DNA of 64,000 nt from Flavilitoribacter sp020436695. Lineage in GTDB: Bacteria > Bacteroidota > Bacteroidia > Chitinophagales > Saprospiraceae. The stretch lies in the NCBI GenBank assembly GCA_041392665.1, contig JAWKLQ010000011.1, positions 186,001 through 250,000 of the forward strand, written 5' to 3'. A program made the translations under genes and the position numbers. Positions 8,238-17,594 of this stretch are shown here, in pieces. Under the pieces are notes generated by a model that was not told where the DNA came from, made no database searches, and worked only from the letters and a program-made list of their open reading frames with translations. Position 1 is the first letter of the stretch; the number at the start of each line of letters is the position of its first letter.

Positions 8238-9164
8238 ATGAATAAATTGATACTGGGCGTTTTGGCCGTATTATTGTTTCAGGCCTGCTCCCCGGAACCC
8301 GAAGTATACTTATTCTCCTATTTTCAGGGGAATGGTGAGGACGGCCTGCACCTGGCCTACAGTGAAGACGCATTGCACTGGACGCCATTAAAGAACAACG
8401 AGTCTTTTCTGACGCCGACTGCCGGTGGAGATAAGCTGATGCGTGATCCTTGCATCATTAAGGGCGGCGACGGCAAATTTTACATGGTGTGGACGGTGAG
8501 CTGGAATGAAAAAGGGATCGGATATGCCAGTTCCGAAGACCTCATTCACTGGTCGGAGCAACGCTATCTGCCGGTGATGGAGCATGAACCGGAAGCACGT
8601 AATTGCTGGGCGCCGGAATTATTCTTTGACGAAGCCGATGCACTGTACATGATCTACTGGGCCACCACCATCCCCGGCCGTTTTCCGGAAACAGACTCTA
8701 CCGGCGATAATGGCTACAACCATCGTATGTATTACACTACGACGAAAGATTTTGTTACCTTCAGCGACACGAAATTACTCTACGACGACGGTTTTAATGT
8801 GATCGATGCCACTATCCAGAAGGTTGACGGAAAATATGTAATGTTCATGAAAAATGAGATCAAACAGCCGGTGGCCGAAAAGAACATCCGCATGGCTACG
8901 AGCAACCAACTGACCGGGCCGTATACTTCGGCTTCTGCCCCGATCACCGACAACTGGGTAGAAGGCCCGACCGCCATCGAGACTGATCAGGGGTGGGTGG
9001 TTTATTTTGACCGCTACACTAAACATGTGATGGGGGCAGTGCGATCCACTGATCTACAGGACTGGCAGGACATTTCCGATCAGCTTCAATTCCCGGAAGG
9101 CACGCGGCATGGTACCGTTTTCAAGGTGAACCAAAGTGTATTGGACGAATTGTTGAAGCAATAA
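8238..9164 (+). CDS. GH43-type glycoside hydrolase, lipoprotein
   Basis: The 308-residue protein has a lipobox (VLLFQAC, Cys17). It has the five-blade propeller look of clan GH-F enzymes, with repeated FYMVWTVSW/LYMIYWATT strands. The three usual acidic positions are present: Asp70 in LMRDPCI (general base), Asp190 in NVIDATI (pKa modulator) and Glu242 in WVEGPTAIE (general acid). Relatives cleave arabinose or xylose side chains of plant or algal polysaccharides. The minus-strand sugar block nearby (9.7-17.4 kb) may serve the same glycan, but this is inference. Confidence 0.85.
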   Translation: MNKLILGVLAVLLFQACSPEPEVYLFSYFQGNGEDGLHLAYSEDALHWTPLKNNESFLTPTAGGDKLMRDPCIIKGGDGKFYMVWTVSWNEKGIGYASSEDLIHWSEQRYLPVMEHEPEARNCWAPELFFDEADALYMIYWATTIPGRFPETDSTGDNGYNHRMYYTTTKDFVTFSDTKLLYDDGFNVIDATIQKVDGKYVMFMKNEIKQPVAEKNIRMATSNQLTGPYTSASAPITDNWVEGPTAIETDQGWVVYFDRYTKHVMGAVRSTDLQDWQDISDQLQFPEGTRHGTVFKVNQSVLDELLKQ

Positions 9165-9253
9165 AAGGATAAAAAAAACTGGATGGTACTGACATAAGGT
9201 TGTCAGTGAAACCACCGTTCTTTGTATGGAGATCACCCGACAAATTTTCGATT

Positions 9254-9664
9254 ATGCACAGCACAAATTATTACAATACTCTGATCGAGATCGCCGAAGA
9301 TTGCCCCGTGGATGCCGGACAGGAACCACCGTTGAGGGGCGACAAAAAATCAGTGGCCAATCTGCAATATGAGATCCTGACGGAAGGTCCCTATAAGTAC
9401 ACCTCTGATGACATTCTTTTCAGGGTGCACGCCATTAGAAACGATATCCCTGAGAGTGACTGGCCCCAAGAGCGGGAAAAATTCTTTTCCAAAGGACAGC
9501 CCTGCTTTCGGGCTTCCCCGCTCACCAAACGCTACGGATGGGGCATTCATAGCAATGAGGAAGGTAAGGTAGCTCTATATGGAGCTGAAACGGAAGGCTA
9601 TGAAGTCTTGCAGCAGGTAGCTACCATTGACAAGAAAAAGGCCATGCGTTCCAGCAGGAAATGA
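9254..9664 (+). CDS. DUF6157 family protein
   Basis: The start at 9254 gives MHSTNYYNTLIEIAEDCP, the usual beginning of DUF6157 proteins; the in-frame codons upstream lack protein character. The 136-residue product has no signal peptide or membrane segment. The conserved family stretches TSDDILFRVHAIRN and KGQPCFRASPLTKRYGWGIH are present. Its function is unknown. It sits 89 bases after the GH43 gene, with a small hairpin (ACTGACA/TGTCAGT, 9188-9207) between, and converges on the acetylesterase gene. Confidence 0.85.
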   Translation: MHSTNYYNTLIEIAEDCPVDAGQEPPLRGDKKSVANLQYEILTEGPYKYTSDDILFRVHAIRNDIPESDWPQEREKFFSKGQPCFRASPLTKRYGWGIHSNEEGKVALYGAETEGYEVLQQVATIDKKKAMRSSRK

Positions 9665-9672
9665 TGATAAGC

Positions 9673-11082
9673 TCACCATTTATCTGTCCGGAAAGAAGAG
9701 GCCGGCAAACCCGCATTATTGAATAAAGTCGCCTCCGGGCAATTCTCCCAGGCATATCGCACGGCCAGCGGATGAGCAATATCGTCCGACCACACCGTCA
9801 GGGTTTTATCCCGGTTGACCTTCGTTGAGGCCGGCCGGAAAACCTGATCTTCTCCGGCAATAGTGAAGCCGGATAGTTCACGTCCGAAACCGGACAGACC
9901 GTTTGGAGCCATATCGAAAGAAAGTTTGATCTTGTTGTCTTCAATCACTTCCATGGAACGGTATACCGGTCCGCTGTAACTCAGTCCCTCCATGCCGTAG
10001 GTTTTGACCAGCGCAATATAGGCCAGCCGGTCACCCACTGTTTTTTTGTCGCCCGGATGGATGCCGACGCAATTGCCGATATCCAGCGTCACGGCCATGC
10101 CGGAGTTCTCCAAAAGGTCGACGGTAGCCAGCTGGGCTTCCCGCTGCCAGGCGGTGGGACTGTTCGGCTGGTAATTATAGGGGGCGATCTGTACGAAATA
10201 AAAAGGGAAGTTGCCCTGATCCCATTGTTTGCGCCAGGCAGTGACCATATCGGTGATGAGCTGTGGATATTGTTGATACCGACCAATATTGCTTTCGCCC
10301 TGGTACCAGATGGCTCCCTGCATGCTGTAGCCGATGAGGGGATGCAGCATACCGTTGTAGAGTAGGGAAGGGGCCTGGAAAACGACCTGTTCCGGAATCT
10401 CCGTTGGAATGGTAAGATCTGGTAAAAGCTGACGCAAAGTGGCGGCATCGGTCCAGGCTTCCGCTGATGATCCGCCCCAGGAGGAATGCAGCAGGCCAAT
10501 AGGTATGTGCAGGGCTTCCTGCAATTTTCTGGCAAAGTAGTAGGCTGTGGCGCTAAATTCCCCGACCGTGGCCGGACCGCCTACCAGCCATTCCCCTTCA
10601 CCATCCTCCAGCGGTTCTACGCTGACCTTATGAGGTACGTGGAACAACCTGATCTGATCGTTCCCCGGATTCAATTTGGCCTCATTACTACCGAAAACCG
10701 GCTGATTGCCGTAGCCTTTCATGGGCATTTCCATATTGGACTGGCCGGAACACAACCATACCTCACCGATAAGGATATCCTGAAGGTTCACTGTACTGCT
10801 GCCCTGGATGGTCAGCTCATACGGGCCACCGGCATCCGGGGTGCTTATTTTGATCCTCCAGTTGCCATTCTTATCGCTTGTGCCCTGGCTTTCTTCGCCC
10901 CAACTACCACTGATGCGAATGGTCTGGCCGGCATTATCCGATCCCCAGATCAGGGCTTCCGTGTTTCTCTGAAGTACCATATGATCGGCGAATACGGTGG
11001 CTGTTTTGGTCTCAGCCGGTAAGGTACAGGCATAAAAGAATAACAAAAAGAACAGGGCAAAAGATGGAAGGTGTCGATACAC
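9673..11082 (-). CDS. Sialate O-acetylesterase-type SGNH hydrolase, exported
   Basis: The SGNH nucleophile block is LCSGQSNMEMP, the central block is AIWYQGESN, and the C-terminal Asp-His pair is in IGNCVGIHPGDK. All are typical of sialate O-acetylesterase (SASA) family enzymes, which remove acetyl esters from sugars. I place the start at the GTG at 11082, which opens a good signal peptide (LPSFALFFLLFFYA). The longer frame to 11169 begins with TTG and adds 29 unlikely residues. The product is 469 aa. It lies 210 bp after the GH106-like gene and probably belongs to the same carbohydrate block. Confidence 0.88.
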   Translation of the reverse strand: MYRHLPSFALFFLLFFYACTLPAETKTATVFADHMVLQRNTEALIWGSDNAGQTIRISGSWGEESQGTSDKNGNWRIKISTPDAGGPYELTIQGSSTVNLQDILIGEVWLCSGQSNMEMPMKGYGNQPVFGSNEAKLNPGNDQIRLFHVPHKVSVEPLEDGEGEWLVGGPATVGEFSATAYYFARKLQEALHIPIGLLHSSWGGSSAEAWTDAATLRQLLPDLTIPTEIPEQVVFQAPSLLYNGMLHPLIGYSMQGAIWYQGESNIGRYQQYPQLITDMVTAWRKQWDQGNFPFYFVQIAPYNYQPNSPTAWQREAQLATVDLLENSGMAVTLDIGNCVGIHPGDKKTVGDRLAYIALVKTYGMEGLSYSGPVYRSMEVIEDNKIKLSFDMAPNGLSGFGRELSGFTIAGEDQVFRPASTKVNRDKTLTVWSDDIAHPLAVRYAWENCPEATLFNNAGLPASSFRTDKW

Positions 11083-11172
11083 GATGTTTGGTATTAATGG
11101 TTGTAAAGAATATTTGTAATTGTAGCTTAAGATTATAATGCTGTTAATTAAGTTGGGCAATAGTGCCAATGT

Positions 11173-11358
11173 TCCATTGCTTCATTGTTTCACAGAGATG
11201 AAAGTGATGAAATGAAGCGCAGCGACCTCCTGCATCCGAAGGCTCGAGACAGTGGGAAGATATAGGAGCCTTCATTTTCTCGAAACCCGGGCAGATACCT
11301 TAGATTTTTAGGACTGACATGATTAACTGACAACTGACAACTGGGAAACTGACAACTT
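11173..11358 (+). repeat. Intergenic repeats: 20-bp dispersed word and ACTGACA tandem words
   Basis: 11173-11192 reads TCCATTGCTTCATTGTTTCA, identical to the reverse complement of 50266-50285 and one base from 54373-54392. 11325-11358 is a run of AACTGAC-type words repeated about four times. The rest of the 297-bp gap between the acetylesterase start (11082) and the GH106-like stop (11380) holds no gene I can support. Confidence 0.6.
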
Positions 11359-11379
11359 GAATTATGATTAACCTTTTAA

Positions 11380-14300
11380 TTACTTCACCAATCTCTGATT
11401 CACAACCGGCTGCAGGGTAACCGGACCCATCAGCCCGGAAGCCTGCAAAGGCAGATCACGCCAGGGGCGTGAAAAGCGCTCATCTTTGGTTTCAGTCCGG
11501 CTTTTGTCAATATTGGCATTCGGCTCCCGCATATAACCTAAATTGCTGCTGGTGCGTTGCTCGGCCAGCGGTTTGTCTGCTTCTCCGACAAGCTGATTCT
11601 GCCAGGTATTGGCTACATCGATCACCAAATAATTACGACCCTTTCGGATCAGCTCCTCCAGTTCAAACCGATAAGGTGGGAATACCCGGGTACCCACTTC
11701 TACGCCATTGAGATACACCCGCGCTACTTCACCCACGTGGCCCAGATCCAGGACATACTTTTCCGCCGGATCATTCACCGTGAAAGACGTTCTGTAAGTA
11801 GCCGTACCACTAAAAATAGCTAGTTCTTTATCCGGATGCTGTGTCCAGTCGATCAGATTATCGAAAGTTTGGAGTGGGGTAAAACCCCATCCGTGTGGAA
11901 AGCGCACATCCCAGGGGCCTTCGATCTTCAAGGGAGCTTGCTGTTTCTGTTCCCGGATCGTTTCGGTGGATCCACCGGCAAAGGTGAGTTCATAACTTGC
12001 GTTGCTGTTAGCGGTGAAGTTAATCTTGCCGCGGTCATCATAGACCAAAGAAAGATCGAGTGCTCGATTGGATGGGAAAACCGATCTCCCATCGCGGGTT
12101 ACGGATACCACCTGGGGTGGGTAGTCTGCCGGCTTCGGCATAAAAACGATAAAGGTGGATGCTAATGCACTCAATTGCAGCGATAGTTGTGTTCGGTCGT
12201 TCTGTTCGGCATAAAGGGCCAGCGGACTGATCTCTCCTGTAGCCGGATCAAATTGATAGGGCTGTTTGTTTCGTATGCGGAAGTCTGCCAGTACGTTTAA
12301 CTCAGTGGAATCCGTATTCCGGATAAAATAAATATCTTCATTTTCGGTGGCCCGGTGAATATAGTCGAGCCGGGCCGATATACTTGCGTCGTAGACGAAG
12401 TCCGGTAGAATACCCATATCTCTGAGGATCATTCGTTCATTCTTACCCCGGATGATCTTTCCTTTGCCGTAAGGCCTTGTTATCGGTTGTTTATTGTTTC
12501 CCCAGATCTTCTTTACCAGCTGATGTACTATTTTTTCCTGCTCTTTGTAATCTTTTAAGCCAGGTATCCGTGTGGGGGGATTGCCCAGTATCACCGCTCC
12601 CTGTTGCAACAGACTTTCGATCTTTTGTAAAACTTCCAGGCTCATTTCCGGATCATCGGGCAGCACGAGCAAGCGGTACTTCATGCCCGAAGGCAATTGC
12701 AAACTGCCATCCTCACTAACGGTACTTTGCAGCAATACCTCCTTGTTGAGATCATCGTAATCGAAGCCGGCTCCCAGACTCTGCCGGATGAATTTGGAGC
12801 CGGAGGCAAATTTCGGTATCTGTTCGCCGTAATAATAGGCCACATCCGCCACAAAGTCGCCGGCCTGTAACAAGGCACTCGTGCGGGCCAGATAGCTATG
12901 AAAAGGTTTGGACATGCCCCACCAGGTGAGCTTCGGAGAAATATGAGCACCGGCCTGATAGCTCCAACCCGGCACACCGGCCTCTTTGGGGCTGTGCGGC
13001 ATGGTATGGTAGACCACCCGCGTCATACCCTGACAGAAGGCCCGGTCGGCGATCTTTTTGAGTTGGAACGGACTTTCACGCCAATGCTTGCGGTGACTGG
13101 TAAAGGATTCCATCTCCACGATCTTGTGTCCGTAAATGTGGGCAGCACTGGCAATATTACGCACTACCTGCAGGAGATCATTCCCGTTCTCATCGTGATA
13201 TTCCGAGTTCTGGTTCCAGAATTCTCCGCGCATGATGTCCACGGCGCCCAGTGCTTTGAGATCCTCAGTAGGTACGTAATGTAGGGGCGGTCCGGGGCCA
13301 CCTGATTCGGAGGCTAGCAGTAAACCATTCCGATGACAGATATCCCGGGCCTGACGGTAGTGATTGTTGACAAACATTTCGGAAACCGTCGAGCGGTAAT
13401 CGTGCAAAAAACGATTCGAAGTGGCCTTATCCACCACCTGCTGACCGGCCAGTACCGGCAGGTAGGCATCCAGTTGGTATCCATGCTGGGCAAGGAATTC
13501 CTCCTTTAGTTCCGGGCTCCAGATGATATAGTCTTCCGCTTCAAAACTACACAGGTACAGGCGTTCCAGGGGGCTATCCTCCAGGTTGCCCAGTCGTTCC
13601 TGCAACTTTCCGATCACGTGTTCAAAGTGATGCTTGGTGGCTTTTTTTGAATAGTGATCCATGATGAAGCCTTCGGAATTATCGCTGCGCATCCACATTT
13701 TTTGTCCCAACGGACTGACCACGGCACGGACCAATACCCATTTGCCGGCAGGGAGTTCCACACGGGCCTGCTTCCCGGCGATTAATGCCGGATCGAAATA
13801 AATGATAGCTCCCGGATCGCGGATCACGGGATCGCGCGTAAGCGGGAAGGCAACCAATCCTACATCCTGATAAAATTCCGGGAATCCGTCCGGGCCGGTC
13901 TGCGGAAATAATTCAAACGTTCCATAAGGTTTCTTAAAAGTCGTAGGGATCTCCGGAAACCCGATCTCCGTCAGGTTGACGGGCCCCTGAATAGTATCTT
14001 TCCAAAACAGGAGTTGCATGATCATCTCATCCGGTTCAGTCCAGCGGCCACCGGCATTCCAGCCGTTGGAAACGGAGAAGCCCATCTTAAGATCCAGTTT
14101 GGCCGCTTCCTGCATGGCGAAGGCGACACCATCCAGCATCTCTTCCTCGAGAAAGGGATTGCCCGCCGGAATAATGCCCAAGGGATCGGCAATGCCCATG
14201 TCGAAGATATCCACTCCACCCAGTCCCATTTCCTTAAAGGCTTTCAATTCTTCTTTGATCCGGGTATAATCAAAATTGCCGTGACCCCAGATCCAGTAAC

Positions 14301-14436
14301 CACGGGGCTTAGCCGCTTCGGGTGGGTTTTGGAATAGGTCCTGTAGGTGGGGGCTTTGTGCCTCTGTCCGGTTGTAGCCGGTGAACAGGAGTGTAGTGAG
14401 TAAGCAGGTGGATACTATTCTGGTCAGTGGGTTCAT
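11380..14436 (-). CDS. GH106-like (alpha-L-rhamnosidase type) glycoside hydrolase, exported
   Basis: The start at 14436 gives MNPLTR plus a signal peptide and overlaps the symporter stop by ATGA; the longer frame to 14589 lies inside the symporter gene and is rejected. The product is 1018 aa. The N-terminus has the GH106 pattern (LFQNPPEAAKPRGYWIWG, LKAFKEMGLGGVDIFD, FSVSNGWNAGGRW). The C-terminus has a jelly-roll sugar-binding domain (TYRTSFTVNDPAEKYVLDLG, VYLNGVEVG). GH106 enzymes remove L-rhamnose from plant or algal glycans; other specificities are possible for this divergent member. Coupling to the transporter and isomerase-like genes indicates import and use of the released sugar. Confidence 0.83.
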   Translation of the reverse strand: MNPLTRIVSTCLLTTLLFTGYNRTEAQSPHLQDLFQNPPEAAKPRGYWIWGHGNFDYTRIKEELKAFKEMGLGGVDIFDMGIADPLGIIPAGNPFLEEEMLDGVAFAMQEAAKLDLKMGFSVSNGWNAGGRWTEPDEMIMQLLFWKDTIQGPVNLTEIGFPEIPTTFKKPYGTFELFPQTGPDGFPEFYQDVGLVAFPLTRDPVIRDPGAIIYFDPALIAGKQARVELPAGKWVLVRAVVSPLGQKMWMRSDNSEGFIMDHYSKKATKHHFEHVIGKLQERLGNLEDSPLERLYLCSFEAEDYIIWSPELKEEFLAQHGYQLDAYLPVLAGQQVVDKATSNRFLHDYRSTVSEMFVNNHYRQARDICHRNGLLLASESGGPGPPLHYVPTEDLKALGAVDIMRGEFWNQNSEYHDENGNDLLQVVRNIASAAHIYGHKIVEMESFTSHRKHWRESPFQLKKIADRAFCQGMTRVVYHTMPHSPKEAGVPGWSYQAGAHISPKLTWWGMSKPFHSYLARTSALLQAGDFVADVAYYYGEQIPKFASGSKFIRQSLGAGFDYDDLNKEVLLQSTVSEDGSLQLPSGMKYRLLVLPDDPEMSLEVLQKIESLLQQGAVILGNPPTRIPGLKDYKEQEKIVHQLVKKIWGNNKQPITRPYGKGKIIRGKNERMILRDMGILPDFVYDASISARLDYIHRATENEDIYFIRNTDSTELNVLADFRIRNKQPYQFDPATGEISPLALYAEQNDRTQLSLQLSALASTFIVFMPKPADYPPQVVSVTRDGRSVFPSNRALDLSLVYDDRGKINFTANSNASYELTFAGGSTETIREQKQQAPLKIEGPWDVRFPHGWGFTPLQTFDNLIDWTQHPDKELAIFSGTATYRTSFTVNDPAEKYVLDLGHVGEVARVYLNGVEVGTRVFPPYRFELEELIRKGRNYLVIDVANTWQNQLVGEADKPLAEQRTSSNLGYMREPNANIDKSRTETKDERFSRPWRDLPLQASGLMGPVTLQPVVNQRLVK

Positions 14437-15881
14437 GCGGTGGATTTTTTGACTTTGGTACTTAAAAGAAACAGACCAAGGAAGGTAAGCAAGCCGTTGA
14501 TCACAATGGTCTCGTAATTGAAGGCATAGCCAAACCAGCGACTGGAATTTACGGTGATAATGTAGGCCATTACCGGAGCGAGCAGACAAATGATGACGGC
14601 CCAGCGGTCGCGAACGCTACGTCGGCTCGACACGCCAAAGAGGAACAGTCCCAGCAACGGGCCGTAGGCATAGCCGGAGATCTTGATGAAGGCACTTACC
14701 ACACTTTGGTCATTAAGGTAGCGAAACGCCAGGATGAAGAGAAAAATGAGCAGGCTGAACCCCAAATGCACTAATTTACGGACCTGTGGATTGTCTTCCC
14801 GGTCCTGCTGGTAGCCGAGAAAATCTACACAAAAGGCCGTCGTTAAGCCGGTCAGCGAGGAATCGGCGGAAGAATAGGCTGCCGCCGCAATACCGATGAT
14901 GAAGGTGAATGCCGCCAAACTGCCCAGTTCAGTACTTGCCAGGAAAGGATACAATTGGTCGCTGGCTTCCGGCAGTTCGATCTGTTTGCTCTGGGCGTAA
15001 AAGACCAGCGCCGCACCTAAAAAGAGAAACAGCAGGTTCACAAATAGCAATACAAAACTCAAAGTAAATACGTTTTTCTGGGCGTCCCGGACATTGGCGC
15101 AGGCCAGATGTTTTTGCATGATGGCCTGGTCCAGTCCGTTGTTAACAAAAGTGAGCAGCATGCCGGTCAGGATCAGTTTGACAGCGTTGTTTGGGCTGTT
15201 CCAGTCCCAATCGAACATTTGAGTATAACCGCTTTCACTCACCTGTTGATGCAGTTCCCCCAGTGACAGCCCCAGCGAGTGAGCGATTACCCAAATGGTC
15301 ACTATTGCAGCCAGCAGTAAAAAAGTAGTTTGCAATACATCCGTAAAAATGATAGTCTGAATCCCACCCTTATGGGTATAAAGCCAAATGAGGATGATTG
15401 TCAGAAAAACCGTTAGTGCGAAGGGAATGCCCAACTGATCGAATACGATCAGTTGCAGAACATACGCCATCAGGTAGAGGCGGAATGAGGCTCCCAGCAT
15501 ATGAGCCAGGAGAAAAAAGGCTGCGCCCGTCTTATGGGTGAGCTTTCCAAAACGTCCCTCCAGGTAAGAATAGATGGAAACGACCCGCCATTTGAAGAAA
15601 AGCGGGAGCAGTATAAGGGCCATGAGTGCCAGGCCCAACGCATAGCCGATCACCAACTGAAAGTAGGTGAAGCCGGTATTTTGTACTTCACCGGGCACAG
15701 AGATAAAAGTGATGCCGGAGATGCTTACGCCGATCATGCCGTATGACACAAGCAGCCAGGGTGCGCGCCGTCCGGCCAGGTAAAAAGCATCCGCATCTGC
15801 CCGGCGGGAACTGAAGTAAGACACCAGATACAGCAAAAAGATATACCCGGCAATAACGGCAATTGTGGTGTAGGGACTCAT
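14433..15881 (-). CDS. Sodium:solute symporter (SSS family)
   Basis: The 482-residue protein has about 13 hydrophobic helices. The SSS signature is seen at the N-terminus (FYLAGRRAPWLLVSYGMIGVSISGITFISVPG) and in the middle (AAYSSADSSLTGLTTAFCVDF). It overlaps both neighbours by four bases (ATGA at 15878-15881 and 14433-14436), so the three genes should be translationally coupled. Family members move sugars, sialic acid or other small solutes with sodium. Here a monosaccharide released by the GH106-like enzyme is the likely cargo, by context only. Confidence 0.92.
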   Translation of the reverse strand: MSPYTTIAVIAGYIFLLYLVSYFSSRRADADAFYLAGRRAPWLLVSYGMIGVSISGITFISVPGEVQNTGFTYFQLVIGYALGLALMALILLPLFFKWRVVSIYSYLEGRFGKLTHKTGAAFFLLAHMLGASFRLYLMAYVLQLIVFDQLGIPFALTVFLTIILIWLYTHKGGIQTIIFTDVLQTTFLLLAAIVTIWVIAHSLGLSLGELHQQVSESGYTQMFDWDWNSPNNAVKLILTGMLLTFVNNGLDQAIMQKHLACANVRDAQKNVFTLSFVLLFVNLLFLFLGAALVFYAQSKQIELPEASDQLYPFLASTELGSLAAFTFIIGIAAAAYSSADSSLTGLTTAFCVDFLGYQQDREDNPQVRKLVHLGFSLLIFLFILAFRYLNDQSVVSAFIKISGYAYGPLLGLFLFGVSSRRSVRDRWAVIICLLAPVMAYIITVNSSRWFGYAFNYETIVINGLLTFLGLFLLSTKVKKSTA

Positions 15882-17365
15882 GCTTTGGTATCGATAATGA
15901 CGGATTCTATTCCGAGAAAATCTCCGATGGTCTTAATGGTTTTGGCCCGGTGGCCGATGCCCAGCGCAAAATGATGGGTGGGGCCCTCTGCGAACCAGCG
16001 TTGCAGAAAAGTGCGAATATCGGGTTCGAAAAAACCACGGGTATTGGTATTCCCGGTAGCCGGGATAGCTCCTTTGCGGGATTCGCCCTCAGCGATGACG
16101 AACATGAATTTTCCATCGGCTTTTTGCGTCACGCTCAACATCGTGATGGGGCCGGCTTTAAGCTGAAATTCCACACTGGCCCCGGAGCCCGGTTTGCCGT
16201 GGTATTTCTTCAGACTGCGCAGTACGGGTTTCCCTTCGGCAATGCGCAGGTGATGGGGCCCATCATGCCCCACCAGGACAAAACCTTCCCGGAAATCGAC
16301 CGGATGGAATTCAGCAAAACTACCGCCCATATCCAGCCGGTCCATGATGAGCATGCCGATGCAGGTCTTGAGGTCCATTTCTCCGCACATGGGAAAACCC
16401 CGGCCCGTCAGGATGGAGTTGCCGACGATCAGGTTGGTGACCACTTTCCGCATTTCCGAACCTTCTTCGGCTTCGTAATAATAGGCCAGACCGTCCAGTT
16501 TTTTATCGGCTATGAATTGCTGTAGCGCCGTGCCGACCCTGGCGGCTGTCTCCAGGTCAGCTTCCGTCAGTTTTTGGGTGATGGGGTCTACCTTGGGGTC
16601 GGGCGTATCAAAATAGCTCAGGATCTCCTCTTTCTGTTGGGCCACCTTTTCGGACGGAGCTTCGCGGTATCGACGGAAGATATCTTCCACCTCCGTCTGT
16701 ACGATATGACAGCCGAAAGTAGCCGTAAGCAGGGTAGAATCGGTGTGCATATCCAGCATGGCTTCCAGCACGTGCCCCATTTGACCGATACGAGCGGTTT
16801 TCAAGCTGTGCAGTACTTTGGCGATCTGACAGAATTCTACGATCTCAGCCTCAGCGGCAGTATCATTATGTAAAGTGCCGATGATCATGGGAGGAATGGG
16901 ACGTCCCATCCGCATGGCGACGCAGGCAAATTCCGGTAGCGCGCAAATGTCATCGTTCAGCAATTGTAGATGGGTAGTCGCTTTGGCATAATCAAGCGCC
17001 GGATCGGGTTGTAAGGCGACCAGGACGATGGGTATCCGCGTAGCCTGAAAAATGCAGGCCACCGTACTGGAAGTAGCGTAGGTCACCATATCGATGAACA
17101 GCAGGTCCGGGGCGGAAGTCTTTATTTTTTGCAGGATGTCGTAAGCGGTCTCGGCGGTGTCGGAGATACCCAGATCGATGATCTCCACGCCGGTACGTCG
17201 CACCTTATCAGTAAAAATGGCTAGTTTTTCCTGCATTTGATCCAGCAGTCCGGGGAACTGCGGCCAGTAAGCGGCGTGTCCGACGCCCATAATGCCTACT
17301 CTGGCGTAAAGTGGTTTGATCCTTTCCAGGTGTGGAGAAAGTTCGCTTGGATCCGATAGGGTCAC
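15878..17365 (-). CDS. L-arabinose/L-fucose isomerase family protein
   Basis: The 495-residue protein is of the AraA/FucI-like fold. The expected metal and catalytic positions appear in order: Glu in YYYEAEEG, Glu in MCGEMDLK, His in AEFHPVDF, and the His pair in GPTHHFALG. It probably interconverts an aldose and a ketose such as L-arabinose, L-fucose or L-rhamnose. The GTG at 17365 is the first possible start, because an in-frame TAG lies two codons upstream. It is the first gene of the block that continues with the symporter and glycosidase. Confidence 0.87.
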   Translation of the reverse strand: MTLSDPSELSPHLERIKPLYARVGIMGVGHAAYWPQFPGLLDQMQEKLAIFTDKVRRTGVEIIDLGISDTAETAYDILQKIKTSAPDLLFIDMVTYATSSTVACIFQATRIPIVLVALQPDPALDYAKATTHLQLLNDDICALPEFACVAMRMGRPIPPMIIGTLHNDTAAEAEIVEFCQIAKVLHSLKTARIGQMGHVLEAMLDMHTDSTLLTATFGCHIVQTEVEDIFRRYREAPSEKVAQQKEEILSYFDTPDPKVDPITQKLTEADLETAARVGTALQQFIADKKLDGLAYYYEAEEGSEMRKVVTNLIVGNSILTGRGFPMCGEMDLKTCIGMLIMDRLDMGGSFAEFHPVDFREGFVLVGHDGPHHLRIAEGKPVLRSLKKYHGKPGSGASVEFQLKAGPITMLSVTQKADGKFMFVIAEGESRKGAIPATGNTNTRGFFEPDIRTFLQRWFAEGPTHHFALGIGHRAKTIKTIGDFLGIESVIIDTKA

Positions 17366-17594
17366 GATCTAGGTTTTAATGGTTAACTCAGCAGTCAGCA
17401 GTCGAAGAAGTCACTGACCAAGATGGACGTAAGTGGCCCGGCTTGCAGTCGGTGACATACGACACCTATTCTTTAGACGTCAGAATGGGGCTTTGTGCCT
17501 GAAAGAACGCCGGTATAAAGTAGCATCAATTTTCAATCGATGATGCCGTGATTTCTGCGTAATATTGGGGAGACTGAATAAATAGAGAAACACT
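17366..17594. promoter_or_regulatory. Divergent promoter region between the sugar block and the YCF48-like gene
   Basis: The 229-bp gap holds a TAATATTG box (17561-17568) 26 bases before the plus-strand start at 17595, one mismatch from TAnnTTTG. It also contains short word repeats such as CAGTCAGCAGTC near 17391. No clear minus-strand promoter was found. Confidence 0.35.

Noticed and set aside
14437..14589. 51-residue N-terminal extension of the GH106-like protein
   Set aside because: It lies within the symporter gene. The ATG at 14436 gives a signal peptide and an ATGA overlap.
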